Assembly: GCA_025890175.1 (NCBI GenBank)
Contig: JANPYM010000001.1
Location: 3,636,971 to 3,700,970 of the forward strand
Length of the DNA: 64,000 nucleotides
Origin: Ciborinia camelliae
Taxonomy: Eukaryota; Ascomycota; Leotiomycetes; Helotiales; Sclerotiniaceae
Direction: 5' to 3'
A program made the translations under genes and the position numbers. Position 1 is the first letter of the stretch. Every line of letters starts with the position of its first letter. Shown here in pieces: positions 1 to 14,127 of the stretch. The notes below the pieces were generated by a model. That model was not told the DNA's origin. It saw nothing but the letters and a program-made list of their open reading frames with translations, and searched no databases.

Positions 1-3000
1 AAGCCACTATCTAAGTAAGGATTAGGGATTATGGATTAATCGCCAAAGCGGAATGAGGGGGGTGTTGTTCCCCGGGATATATTTAGGGGGTGAGGGATGG
101 GATGATGGGGAGGGTGAATGATGATAGGGAGGGGTGATGGATGATGGATTGGTTAGTTGGAGTTTGGGGGGATTGATTGATTGATTGATAGGTAGGAAGT
201 AGGAGGTAGGAGGTAAAGTATATAATGCAGATTAGTAATTGGTTAGTAATTGGCTAGTAAGGTAAAGCAAGAGGATGTAGATAAGAAATTGCGTTTGTAA
301 GATGAGAAGAATTAGCCAAGTATATTTGTGATTTTATATCAATTTGGGGGATTTATTATATACCTACCTAGATACCTACCTAACTACCTACCTATAGAGA
401 TGAGATTAGGTTAGAGACCCCGAGAAGGGAAATGTACTAAAGTCCCTAGGGAGAAGACTCGAAAAAGAAAAGAAGGGGGAAGAGAGAGGAGAGGAGTAGT
501 GAAGAAGTGAGTAATTTGATGAAATATAAAATCATTGCTATTAACATCATTAGTGTTGATATACAATAGTTCTATATACACTAGCTTAGTCATCGAGCTA
601 AGTTATATGGAATCTCCGATTCCATAGAACTTAGCTCATTACACAATAATATAATGATTAATAATTAGTCTATCTATGTAATAGAGCAAGTATTTCGAAT
701 TGAACTAGAGTATAAAATAAAAGTAAGTATTTACTCTAGGCGGATAGATTTCTATAATAACCTACCTACCTACCTATATATCATCTATCTACCTAGATAT
801 TCTATACATACATACACATATCGATATACCTCTACATCTCTAGTGCTGCCCCCAAAAACAGGGGCCCTCCTCGAAGACCTTTGGAAGTTGAATGAAACGG
901 ATATTCATATCATTTATGTTTTCATTTCAGCCATATCGTGTAAGGTAAGCTCTAACGTGTTTATTTTAGATATTTATCTGTAAGTAGGTATTTATTTATT
1001 ACTACTCCATTCTGTATATACAATACCTACAACCAATTTATCAACCTACCATCCATCTACCTGCCATCCATCTACCTACCAACCCACCAACCTCCCAATT
1101 CAATCCGATCTAATCTGATCTGCTGACTACTTTACCTTTAACCCTACCCTACCTTACATCCCTAATATAGGTATACTCTATTGTGGTGCAGATGGGCGCT
1201 CCTCTCCGTATTTGTCGTATGCATTAGAGGAGTAGAATACCTAGGTAGGTTGAGTTTCTTAGCTTATGTATGGTATGGTATATATATGCGGTATGTAGGT
1301 ATGTATGGTAGGTGGATGTGTTATGTATGTATGATATGGTGTATTGTTTCCCAAAAACGGATATATATGTATGACGGGTAGATATGTAGTATGTATGAAG
1401 AGGTTGGTATAATATGATATAATATGATTTGATATGATATGATTTCTGGGGTATGGGGTTTGGGGTTTGGAGGGGGTGTATTTGTATTTAGGGTGTGATG
1501 GTGATGGTGGGTGTGGTGCGGGAACTAAGATAATAAACTAAGCAAAGCAAAATGGGTAAATTAAAGGTTACTTGAATAGAGGGAGAAGGAAGGAAGAAAG
1601 AAGAAAAGGAAGAAAACAGAAGGAAAGCTAGTTGGTTGGTTGGTTGGTTGGTTGCCAGGGAATCGTATAGATGCATCCATGAATTAATATAATATAGACA
1701 GTATAGTTAGTTTCCATGGTTGGGTATGTAATGTAATGTATGCAATATGCAAAGAGTATGTATGAATGGTATGGTAAGATGTTGTGGAAGGAGAGATTTC
1801 TGGGCATGATGAGGGATGGTTGGGTTGGATTTTGTGTGGATGGTAATGTGCGGATGGTAATGAATGATCGAAGGTGGTAATTGGTACGAAAGGAAAGGAA
1901 AGAGAAGGGAAGGGAAGGGAGTAAATAAATTATATACTGCACCTAGGGAGGTACTGGGTAAGCATTGAGAGAAAGGTGTGTAGGATGACGATGATGATGA
2001 TGATGATGGTGGTGATTTTGAACGGGTTCAGTAGGTAGCTTTATCGTTACTCAGATTGTATATATGCATATATGGATGCTTATAGAAATAAATAAACAAA
2101 CAAATCTTCTTGTAATATACCTAGGTACCTAAACATAACATGACCTGACACGGCATGAAGTACCGATATATAGTAAATAACTTTATATATATACCAACCA
2201 ATGGATAAAGTATTCCTAGGAAACATCGATTGGTTGCTACAGTAGCTACCTACCATCTATCTATATAGCTGCAGAAGAAATTAGGTAGGTAGCGATATTG
2301 AATAAATCAATCAGCCGGACCTCCCTCCCTGTTAAAGTGATTCGGGGGTGCACACATCACATAGATGAGAGGTAAGGTAGGTAAGGTAAGAAGCTTGAAT
2401 GAGAATTGCTAAGATCTGATTTGTTTGTTTATATGTATGTTATTATGGCGGAAATGTATGTAAGGTAAGGTAAGGTAAGCTGTGCAGGTAGGTAGGTAGG
2501 AAGGTAGGTGAGATGGATTGTAAGATTATCTTGTGAGGCGAATGGAATCTAGTGTATGATTTATATATATAAGATAGCTAGGTGCGGCGTAAAGAAAAGA
2601 TGATACCTAGGTGTGATTTGGGGGTTATAAATATATGAATGCCTACCTAGGTAGATATGAATATCTCTAGATTAAGATCAAGAGTCCAAACTATAGGGGG
2701 GGATAAATAACTCAGTCCCTCGCCCCTCACCCGTCACCCGTCACTCGTCACTCGTCACCACATTAAACAAGTTAAACAACGGAGCTGGCCGAAAAGCAAA
2801 ACCAAACAAATAGATGAAGGGGATAGATAGATAGATATGGTATCATTTAACATAACACCATGACACCAGCCAACATCATGATATATATAATAGTGCAATA
2901 AAGCATATGTCAAGAAAAAGAGACACTGGCTGGCATCAATGGGCCACGAAACGAATTGCAGATGACTGATGAAGAAATGAAAGTTAAGGAAAACAAAACC

Positions 3001-5516
3001 AAAACCAAAACCAATGTTGTATTAGGTACCTAGGTTAGGTATGGGAAGTTATTAATTTGGATGATGATGAGTGGACAGACAAGTTAGGTTATATGGATAT
3101 GTGTATATGCAAGAGAAGAGAAGAGAAGAGAAACAATTTTGATTCGATTCAATTCAATTCGTTGGATTCCTTTCGATTTTCGGGATTCCTTTTCATACCT
3201 TCCAATGAATGGTTGATTGATACACCTACATACTGTTGTGTACTCCAGCGGTACCTCCGGATGTAGGTAGGTAAATAACCATAGTTCATTGTCGGTTGTG
3301 ATGCGATGCGGGGGTGGGTAGATGGATGTTGTTGTTATCTGATTTGATTATAGATATCTAGGTCGGTTCTGAAGAGTAATAAATACGGTAGATACTGTAT
3401 GTAAAATTGGTAGTTTAATCAATTGTTTGTTCAATAGTTTATGTTTATCACGAGTTACGCACAACCTACAGTATGTACCTAGTACCTAGTGTTCAGTAGT
3501 CAAAAGTAGGTATATGTTACTGTATATCATCTGCATCTGTCTCTCCGCATATATGGATATCCATATAGATAGTTACTACCTAGGTCCTTCTCGAAGACAA
3601 GACAAGATATGTACGGAGTAGAGTGTATTTATTTTACTTCATGCAATAGCTGAGTTGAATATGCTTGGATGAAACGATAAACGTTGTTGCCATCAGGGGA
3701 TAGGCAATTGCCGAAGTATTTAGGCCCGTATGATAGGTATGATGAATATGCATGAGATACCAAGGTACGGTACCTAGGTAGGTAGCATTCGAGACGAGAA
3801 AGTATCGGAGGTTTTTTTGAGGTTATTCATATTCGTTTCTTGTTACTTTCTCTAATGTTTATTGTGTTGAAATAGAATGAACTACTATCTATCGTACTGT
3901 ATTGAACAAATGTTTCTGATATGAATTCCATAAACAATCCATAGGTACTCATACTCATACCGGTATTCATATTCCATATATATCAAACACCAATGGCACA
4001 ATAGCCAAACTTAAATAGAAATCCAACCCCCAACTTGTCGAGTAGAAATGTATGCATGGCCAAATATATCTTCTCGTAAGTGGTAACCTACGTCCAGCTA
4101 CTCCTCCCATACAGGAGTATACCCAGGTAGAGCATGTTAATTTGTCTCTTTTAAGTTCCTCTGAATCTCATTGCCCTCGTGCCCCCCAATAGTCAAATGG
4201 TGAATTAGTCAAATAGTTAAATTCCTTTGTTCGATTTTCGTTTCCTAAAATCATTCCTTCATTCCTTCGTTTTGATTTGTTATCCAAAAAGTATCTTCTT
4301 CAATTTAATTGGTTCTTCCCCTCATCTAGGAATAATACTCCACTCACATCATACCAATTCTCAAACGATATGACTTGAAACCGCTGGAGCTGGTAAGGAA
4401 TCAATCAAATCACATCAAATCAAATCAGGACGGAGTACGGAATACGGAATACGGAATATTATAGGTTATGCGAGTTCAATCAAAAACATTAAGGGAACCA
4501 CCTGGAGAGAATACCTACCTAGACTTCGCCATTACTCACTTGACGGTCAAAAGAGAAAAAAAAGTAATCAGGACAAGAGAAACAACATTCGATCTCACTC
4601 CCGAAAATAACCTCTTGTATCACGATAACTTCACATTCCTGTGAGAATTTGGTGAACCTCTTCTACCCGCAATTGTTGTTTTTTTTTTACTTATTTGACT
4701 GGCAATTTCGATTCAGAATCGAGTCTCTGGCTGTCACGACTCACTTCAAAAATATACTCAAACCCGTTTCAATCGCCCTAAAGAGAAGAGTCCAAGACTA
4801 AGACTAAGACTTTTGATTAGTCTTGAGTTCAGTTGGGGTGAATAATAAGCAATCAGTCCCATACCTACACTTATTATCACATTACTCCCACTCCTACTCC
4901 TCCTCCCACTCCTTTTCTACTCCTACGCCGTACTAGGTAAGCAATCTTCAGATCTTCAATTAAGAACCTTCCAAGCTTCCAAGTTTCCTTCGTAAAAAGT
5001 AAAAAGGTACCTGAGGTTGAGATATTTTGAGGTTGTTCCTAGTCCTACCTAGGTATTCAGTCAGAAATCATCCCTCCCACCTGGGCAATCACATCCACAT
5101 CCACATTACATTACACTCCACTCACTCAAACGGAATTAGCTCGTTCTGCCGTATATCGATAGACACACCAGACAATTTTGTCCCCCAACAACGAACGACC
5201 ACGGTGTTTCCCGAATCCTTCCAACCAAAAATATTCAAACGACAAATTCATAGAAAGAGACATCCATATCAAGTATTATGATGTCTTCTTTCTCTATTAT
5301 TTGCTAGCTAGGTTCATTCCTCGCGGTCGAGTCGACTGTTTTTCCCCTCCACATTTCGAAACTTGCGAAGACACGATAACAACCCGATTATCACCAACGA
5401 AGACGCGTACCACATCAATGATTTGATTGAAGAGTCTCTGGGCAACATACAAATAGTCAATGTTGACGCAAAGGATCGATTCTTAGGAATCTCAATTTAT
5501 AAGATAGACAATCAAG
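1..5516. other. Gene-free, microsatellite-rich region
   Basis: I see no convincing gene here. The open frames are short and carry no recognisable domain. The region is full of short repeats: TAGG/CCTA tracts, GATT repeats near 170-190, GGTT repeats near 1630-1650, GAT repeats near 1990, TAAGG repeats near 2460-2480, and many CCTAGG-centred palindromes. From about 5000 onward it is probably the promoter and 5' leader of the kinase gene that starts at 5517; several short ATG-initiated frames lie there. Confidence 0.6.
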
Positions 5517-8500
5517 ATGGAGGGGGATCAGAACATGTTAGCACCACCTGCTGTATCGCATCTGCGCGCAGAGGCCGGTATGATGGAACGATCACTCAGT
5601 GCGGATATTCGAGAAGAACGAGAAGATCTCAGACAAGCAGCAGAAGAAACTCTTAATGTCATCGTTGATCTGAGCATGGATGGCACAATAAACTGGGTCA
5701 GCCCCTCATGGACGGATGTTATCGGTACACCATTGGATTCTGTTCAAGGCAAACCAATTGCGGATATTTTGATTGGGGAGAATGACAAGAGGGTATTTGC
5801 AGATACTGTAGAGGAAATGAGGAAGGATGATTCTCGCAGTTACATTATACGTTTCACAATTCAGTTGGGACCGACTTCAAGATTGTTACCACTGGAAATT
5901 TTGGAAGATGTCAAAGAAGGTGAAGGAGAAGGTGCAGCGGCAACTTCACAGCCGGAACCTGCTACAATTGATCTAGAAGGACAAGGGATCATGGTACATG
6001 ATCGAGGATCCGAATCAGATAGTCATGTAGGTTTGATGGCCTTTCTCAAAAATTGCCTACTAATTTTATGCAGACAATGTGGATGATTAGACCATGGGTA
6101 GCGCCACGAGAAATTCAAATCGACCTCGCCCCCGTTATAGTCGAATCTCTGGGATTAGGAGCACAAATTCTTGCGAGTTATCTTACTACGGTGGCAGAAC
6201 ATGGCCTTGAAGATCCAGCAAATCATGCCCCGCCATTACCACTCCTCTGCCGAATCTGCGAACGTCAAATTCCTCCTTGGTGGTTCGAAAAACATTCAGA
6301 GTTATGTCTCCAAGAACATAAAGCTGAGATGGAAGTACAAATGTGCCAAGATAACTTGACGGAACATCGTCATGCTATTGTCAGAGTTTTGGATGCGTTA
6401 GAAGCTCGTCAGGCTCGACCGAGTACGGGAGAACAACCGGTGATGCCAACTCCACCTCAGGCTGAATACAAAGGATTGCCGATTGGTGCCAACTCAACTG
6501 CGTCTTCCGGTACAGCTTCTCCCGGAACACCTACATCAGGTAGATCCCGATCAAGGTCTACTTCAGGATTCGGTCATGCAAGAGGACGATCATTTGCTCA
6601 AAGGCGACCTCATGCTCGAATTGTCGAACTGCTACTGGATCTCTGTGATACAGCCATGGAAATTAACACACCCGCAATCAAAGAGCCATCCCCTCAAGCT
6701 CCTGGAGAGTTTCGTACACAGTCTCCTCAATCGGAATCTCGCATATCTCAAGTTATGCAATGGCAATCACCGAATTTGAACGCGGTTGATCAAGAAGGTT
6801 TATCATTGTTATGTACAGATAGTGAGGCCGTTGCTCGTGCAAAGGTTGAAGCCGTCATTCGTCATCGTAGAATCATCGAATACTCAGAACGCATTCGAAT
6901 GGAATTTTCGGCCATTGTACAAGATTGTATTGATGAGGCTATTAATAAAGCAGGTAGACTTGCAGCTGGTCAACTTAGTGATTCGACCGAGGAACCTGAA
7001 GAAACCACTGCAGCCATCGAGGAAGGATTTTTCGCTGGTTCTTTCGATGGCCCTTCGTCACTTGCTGTAGCACTTCGAGCTGCAGAACTTGGAACGGGTA
7101 CAGTGCATGAAGGTCGCCGATTATCATCCGCTGCCATTTCCTCTACCAGGTCTAGCAGTCCTAAGGAATGTCCGACCCCTCGGTCACACCAAGGTGCTTT
7201 AAGTAGCATACTAGGACAATCCCGGGAATCAAGAAGAGAATCTATCTTTTTCGAAAGTGATACGGGTGCTGAGAGTGATGGAAGTGTCAGATCGTCATCG
7301 GTCATGGGGCGTCCGCCAAGAACAGAATCACCAGTTTCAGAATTCGGGGATCTTCGGCGGCATGCAAGCTCCCGACAACAAAATAGGCGAAGTATGGTTC
7401 TCGCCACCGGTACACTTTCACCCCGAAGACAAGAGTCTCCCGTTCGGATGCCACCTCCATCTTCCCCATTGAGAATTTCCAAACCACGTATTTTGCCGAT
7501 CGCCCACGAGGGTGTTGTTTCTCCAACTGTATCGCCGATGCTTCCCGGAAGCGAGTTCAGCTCACCCGCACTAGTCCCGTCACACCATCGACGTCAGTCC
7601 TCGGCTGCTGGATCAGATGCAAGACCACCACCATCACCTCGTTTAAATTCTGTTAATGCACCACAAGCACGTGCTGTACCACCGTCGATCAAAGATTTCG
7701 AGATCATTAAACCCATCAGTAAAGGTGCATTTGGTAGTGTTTATCTATCGAAGAAAAAGTCTACTGGTGACTACTATGCTATCAAAGTACTCAAGAAAGC
7801 TGACATGGTTGCCAAGAATCAAGTCACAAACGTTAAGGCTGAACGTGCTATCATGATGTGGCAAGGTGAGAGTGACTTTGTCGCCAAGCTCTATTGGACT
7901 TTTTCAAGCAAGGACTATCTTTATCTTGTGATGGAATATCTTAATGGTGGCGATTGTGCATCTCTCATCAAAGTTCTCGGGGGTCTCTCTGAAGACTGGG
8001 CGAAGAAATATCTTGGTGAGGTGATTCTTGGTGTTGAACATCTTCACAGTCGTGGGATTGTACATCGTGATTTAAAACCCGACAATCTTCTCATCGATCA
8101 AAAGGGTCATCTCAAATTAACTGATTTTGGTCTATCTAGAATGGGTTTGATTGGTCGTCAAAAGCGTGTATTGAGTAGCACAGCAAATGAGTCGGCTCCA
8201 GATCTACTCAAACAAGGTCCTTTTGCTAGAGCCACTTCCATGAGTTCTTCTCGTGCTTCATCATTTGATTTCCAGGGACATCATTCACCTGGCTCGACAC
8301 CTCAAATGGCCCCGGATGTTGCAGGTAGTTTGGGAACACCTTCATACTTCAATTTGAGTCGAGAAAATACTGTCAACAAGGATTCGCGACGAAAGTCCAG
8401 TCACAGGAGTGATAGCGGTGGCAGTGATGCACTATCGTCCATGTTCAACACCTTTTCTTTGAACGAGTCTCAAAATCAACAAGCCCTCAATCAAAGGAGA

Positions 8501-11401
8501 ACTCCTATCGAGGAATTGAGCGAAAATGAGGCTACTGCATCACCAGACTTATGTCTCCAACCAGTCACGACTCACAGCTCAGATGCCAGGCATAGTACAC
8601 CACCACAAACAGGCACAGGTATGATGCCACCCCCGATGGCTCTTTTCGACCCTGATGACAGTAATCGTCGATTCGTTGGTACACCTGATTATCTTGCTCC
8701 TGAAACTGTAAATGGTCTTGGCCAAGATGAAATGAGTGATTGGTGGTCTGTTGGATGTATAATGTTTGAGTTTCTTTATGGTTACCCACCTTTCCATGCC
8801 GGCACACCGGATGAAGTTTTCGAAAATATTCTGGCTCGACGAATCTCATGGCCGGATGAAGGCGATTATGATGTCTCGGATGATGCCAAGGATCTCATGA
8901 ATAAACTTCTTTGCGTAGATCCACAGCAGCGGCTTGGGGCTAATAAAGAAGAGAAGTTCGCTACTGGAGGTGATGAGATTCGAAATCATCCATGGTTTGA
9001 AGGCACCCAATGGGATAAACTTCTTGAAGACGAAGCACAGTTTGTCCCTGCGCCAGAAAATCCTGAAGATACCGAGTATTTTGATGCGAGAGGAGCTACG
9101 TTACAATCTTTTGCGGAAGAGATGGAGGATCAAGCATCAACTCAACATACCACCCCTGGTACCGAGTATCCTGAACGTCCTCATGATGCTTTGTCTCGAG
9201 TTCGTAGTCAAGTCAATAATGTCAAACGCAATTTGATGCCATTACACATTCCACCCCACGTTCGAGATATGAAGAGCAGACGACTCAGCGAGCCTGTTGT
9301 AGCAGATGATTTTGGCAACTTTGCTTTCAAAAATTTACCAGTTCTTGAAAAGGCAAACAAGGATGTCATTCAGAAATTACGACAGGAAGCCATGGCCGCT
9401 CAAAGTAAGCCAACTGTCAGTCCTGGCGGTGCTAATAATGTAGTTTCGTCTCCAGCTGCTTTGGAAGGAAGTCCGGTCTTGCCAATGCCAATGCCGATGC
9501 CTATTCAACGAACTCTGTCAAATGCTAAAGCTAATGTTCGACCTTCATCTCCTTCTGGATTAAGTCAAGCAAATTCTTCTCCAAGTAGGGCTTCACAACC
9601 TTCATCACCTTTGCTTGTCTCATTTACTGCAGGTCAAAACAATGACGCTAGACGCAAAACTTCGAGCAATTCTTCGAGCTTATCACAGCAGTCGAGCAAT
9701 AATCTTGCACCACCCGCCAGTTTCATTGATGGACCTCGAACATCCCCTGGTCTTCATAAAACTGCTAGTTCTGCAGCTTCATCGCCTATCAAGGCACGTG
9801 GATCAGGACCTCCACCACTTTCATTATCGTCACCAGGGAAAGCACCACCTTCCACTCCACGACAAGGCAGCGGTAATTCATCGTCCTCGAGAGCTCGCTC
9901 ACAAACAGTTGGATCGCAAGAAGGAAGTCCTTTACCAACTGAATTATTATCGCATCGTAAACGACGAAGTCAGGTATTCGACATGTCGCCCTCGTCTTCG
10001 GATAACGAGGGAGAAAAGGCCAATGCATTGCTTCGTGTTCAACGTCGTCGTCAAAGCTCAAGACGGATGTCTCAGATTCATTTATCTGATGGCCCTGCTT
10101 TTAGACCTTTGGATGTACTGATCTGTGAGGATCATCCAGTATCAAGAATGGTCATGGAGAAATTGTTGGAAAAGTTACGGTGTCGTACAGTTACTGTCTC
10201 TAATGGTGCTGACGCAATGAGATATGCCATTAGTGATATTAAATTCGATATCATCATGATGGAATTCAAATTGCCTCAAATTAATGGTGCAGATGTGGCT
10301 CGAATGATTCGCGAGACCAAGAATGCCAACTCTCAAACTCCTATAGTTGCCATCACTGGGTACTTGAAAGAACTCCAAGCACCTCATCAATTTGATGCTC
10401 TGATTGAAAAGCCACCGACGGCTTCGAAGCTTACCGAAGTCCTTTGTAGATTATGTCAATGGAAAGAACCCATATCTAGTTTGAACTTTTCTCCAGCATA
10501 TCCTCCACCATCTGGTCTACGCCAGGAGAGTTTACGTCTGGAGGATAGTCCAACATCGACTTCATCTGGTTATCCACATTTGGCATCTGATAGCTTCAGA
10601 GGATCAAGTCGTGAAGATTCTATCAACTCAAGCCATTTTGAAGATACCGAGGCTTTTCCAAGTGACGATATTCCTGTTGTCATTAATAGGAGACCTACAG
10701 GTGATTGGGATGAGACTGGACTGGGGATCAGTAATGAAATTCATATTATGGAGGCCAATGAATTACCAAAACTCCCACCACCTAATCTTCATCATAAAAG
10801 TTCTTCTCCGGCGCGATTGGAACACCGTCGAAATCTCTCCCGCCAACGATCATCTGAGAAGATGAAGGCGAAACGAGAAAATTTGGAGAAACATCGGCAT
10901 GAGTGTGGTGAATCTGGTGATGATGAGGATGAAGTTTTAGGTGATGTTGCTGTACGAGAAAAGACTAGTCCAAAAGTTTCCACTTCTCCAAAGACACATC
11001 GTGGTTCTAAACTTGGAATAGAAATGATGCGCACGAATAGTCGTGGTAGTGTTGTTTCAGGGACGGAAATGTTAAGTTCTGACTCGATTGAGCCACCTCC
11101 TACCGTTACCGAAGAGGCAATTGTTTTATCACCAAGATCAGAAATGCCTCCGGCGTCGGAGATCTCAGGCGCTACTTCAACACCTCCAGAGCTATTTGAG
11201 GGTCATGATGATAATGAGGTTGATTTATTCAAAACGCCGAAACAATCACAATCACAATCTTTATTCCTAGGCGATGAAGAACCAACTCCTCGTCCTACTT
11301 CCAAGTCATCACATGCAGGTGGAAGTGAGGAGGATTATCTTAATGTCATTAAAGACTTCAAGAATCTGAATGTCATAAAAGAATCCAAGAAAGATCAATG
11401 A
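5517..11401 (+). CDS. RIM15: RIM15-type PAS/AGC kinase/receiver protein
   Basis: This is a large serine/threonine kinase of the Rim15/Cek1 family, which links nutrient signalling (TORC1/PKA) to quiescence, stress survival and conidiation. There are two exons, 5517-6026 and 6074-11401, separated by a 47-nt phase-0 intron with a CTAAT branch and a TGCAG acceptor, giving 1945 aa. A PAS domain lies at about 41-118 and a C2HC-like zinc finger at about 228-250 (CRIC...H..LC). The kinase starts at about residue 711, with HRD Asp 836 and DFG Asp 854. A roughly 180-residue low-complexity insert follows before the GTPDYLAPE segment at about 1038. A response-regulator receiver begins at about 1517 (CEDHP). 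The residue at the usual phospho-Asp position is Glu 1567. Linkers are rich in Ser and Pro. Yeast Rim15 is 1770 aa. An in-frame stop at 5505 supports the 5517 start unless there is an upstream exon. Confidence 0.93.
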
Positions 11402-14127
11402 AAGTCTAGTAGTATCCATACTTAGGCTACTATTCCGAATCCAACTCAACTCCCACGAAATTATTTTTCTTTTCAATGTCATATTATTTGCCTTGAACGG
11501 GCACACACATTAAAGTTCACACGCAACTTTTTCCTCTCGCTTTTTTTACTTTGTTTATTCTATTTGAAGCTGACGAGCTTCTTGCTTCATTGGAATTTTT
11601 TGACACCTTTTTTACAGTAACTGAAATCATGAGTTGAGCGTGGGCGTTTTTGGGGATGGGATGTGATGCGATGTGATGGAATGCGATGGGATGGGATGGG
11701 ATGGGATTGGGGGAATCATGCATGCATGCATATTATAGGGCGTTTTTGTCTTTGGTATGGTAGGTAGCTTTTTTGTTACGGACTGGACTCACAGAACATA
11801 TCCTGATTTGTGGATTGTTGTTGTTGTTGTTTTTTTTTGTTGTGGATGGGGATGCGGATGGGGATGCGGATGAGGGTGGGGATGCGGATGAGGGTGGGGA
11901 TGAGGATGGGGATGGATGGGGATGGATGGGGGTTGGTGATTGGGAAGGTGGCGAGGGGGAAGGGCGGTAGGAGGACCTGGGGGTGGGATGTGGATGGGGA
12001 GGGGGAGGTGGACCTTGGAGATGGGGATGAAGATGAAGATGATAGCTAGTGATTACACTTGAGTAACATATGAATACAAAGCCTTAAGGGTAGAATGAAT
12101 AAGGAACGTTGCTACTATCTTATCTGTCTGTCTATCTGTCTGTCTATCTGTCTATCTGCCTGTCTGTGGTGCCTGTCTGTGATGCCTGTCTGTGATGCCT
12201 GTCTGTGATGTCTATTATGTTGCATATTTCCTTTTCTTTTCTTTCCTGGAATTAGCCGTTGAATATGAAAAAAGTATCCATAAATGAAAGTCGAGGAACA
12301 TTAAGATTGAGGCATGCAAGATCTTTTAACACCACCTCGAAATTCTAATCATCAATCCACCGTACAACCACTATCCCCTCACGGTGACCAACCAAGGGAT
12401 GAGCTCCTGAAAGGGTTTCTAGGTTCCATGTTCCGATTCCAGATCCAGATGATATCAAGTTTGATGTGCCAATACCTACGCTATAACTGACACGCCTCAT
12501 CTCTCCACTTTCCCACCAGGATTGAAATGAAGATATACTCTTCCATCAACAATATCCTTACGCTTGAACACTTTCTTCGTTGATCCTTCAACTCGAATCG
12601 ATCGTCTTTAGAAGACATATTTCTCATGCAATACTCCATGATACGAATGATTCACACTTTCCAAGTCAAATTGTAAGGTCGGGCGGGCAGGCGGGCGGGC
12701 AGTTCTGGTAATCATTTAGAATATATATAAGGTTGATACTGGAGTTAAGAGGCGTGAGGCCTGAGCTGCCAGCTTTTATCATGGATTACGGTATTAGATG
12801 GGCTTTAAATCGGGTTCTAGGCCGTGGTTTCTAGGTGTATAAGATGGTTTGAGGGTCGTGGTTGTAGGTGTGGAAGGGTTGATTTATTATCAAATGTACG
12901 ATCCTGAGGCTTTATATACTATGTAGTCGCACCTACCATATTGATCCCTAACAATGGCATGAAGTAGGCATTTTAACTTGAATTCCAATATTTCAATATA
13001 CGTTTAGTAGGTTTTCAAAATACGGTTTTTATCTAATACCTACGAAGGTTTAATTCCGCTCCCCCTTTATACGTACAAGCTCCTGTACTAAGGGCTTCAT
13101 GCGTGCCACCGTCATACTACCGTACACTAACGCAAACTCTGATGGAAAATAAAATTCTTCTCTTGTTCATCTTTAGATAGTCGACTTGAGTCATAAGTAT
13201 CTTTATTGATAGTATCACCCGGGTTACGATAAACGCGTTGATGAAGAATGGTAGTCCATATTTTACGCATAGATTATTGATGATTTTCTAAGGTTGGAAA
13301 CCGAGGGTGCTCAACACACCTATCGGATGATCACGTGGCACATTCACCTATATCCCAACAGTTTTTTTTTTCCTAAGTAGAATACGATGATGATTCTCTC
13401 AGCTTCCTTGATCGTGAATTGAAGGCGCTAGACCTCGAGTTGAAGAAATTTTATGAGAATGAAGGGGTTGAAATTTAAGCGAGTTTTAGAATGTTGTAAG
13501 AGGCAGCTCCAGCATTTGCAATATCTTAAGCTGTACTACGACTGAATTCAATTCTCACATAAAGAGGGTGAATCGGGTTCAATATTTCCAAGCTGCAAAA
13601 TTTTGACCCGTTCCTCCTTGCAATTGGCCAACTCATTATTTCCACTTCGCTATCAATTTTTATCCAGAGAATGAAACAAAAGCTTTAGCGTTAACACGAA
13701 TAATGACATCCTCATACCAACTTAGTCCTTCGCCAATCCTTCTCCTCCCTGCCCCAGCTCTACAAAATATTGATCAAGTCTTCTGGTTTTCGAGATCTAC
13801 CACTGTAACTTGGCCAACTTGTACGCGAAAGCAATTGATTCTCTCGGGCTGATTGATACTCGGACTATAAGAGAAGGGAAAAGAGAAAGCTTTGTAAAAA
13901 GCCTACTGGCAAATGCGCCAATTAGAGGGTTTATCCTGCGTATTTTGCGTCGTCCAAGCAATTTCGAAGCGATGAGCGCGCTCCTTGCAAATTGGTACAT
14001 GATCTTGTTTCATAGACTCTAGTATCAGATTTGCAAACTTATGTTTCAAGTCCATGAAAGGCGTCACAACTTTCTCTCCAATTGCTTTTAATTTAAATCC
14101 TCGGTAGAGAAGATACTGTATCAGTCT
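11402..14127. other. Gene-free region with G-rich and simple repeats
   Basis: No gene is supported. 11640-11710 holds ATGGG/GATGC repeats and 11850-12050 is G-rich GGATGG/GGGGAT repeat DNA whose open frames are low-complexity. 12118-12215 is a TGTC/TATC microsatellite, and 12678-12702 is a GGGC tract. Two opposed ~70-codon frames at 13797-14022 have no recognisable domain. Confidence 0.5.

Noticed and set aside
5363..5656. 97-codon ORF overlapping the RIM15 start
   Set aside because: Different frame from the PAS domain, ends without conserved sequence; treated as a possible uORF only.
6970..7482. 170-codon minus-strand ORF inside RIM15
   Set aside because: Antisense to a Ser-rich RIM15 linker; no independent support.
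11773..12049. Asp/Gly-rich ORFs
   Set aside because: Translation of a GGATGG/GGGGAT simple repeat.
13318..13365. GATCACGTGGC E-box region as a third LTR
   Set aside because: It lacks TG...CA ends, target duplication and the CATATAAGG box seen in the two accepted LTRs.
13797..14022. Opposed ~70-codon ORFs
   Set aside because: Mutually antisense, no domain or splice signals supporting either.
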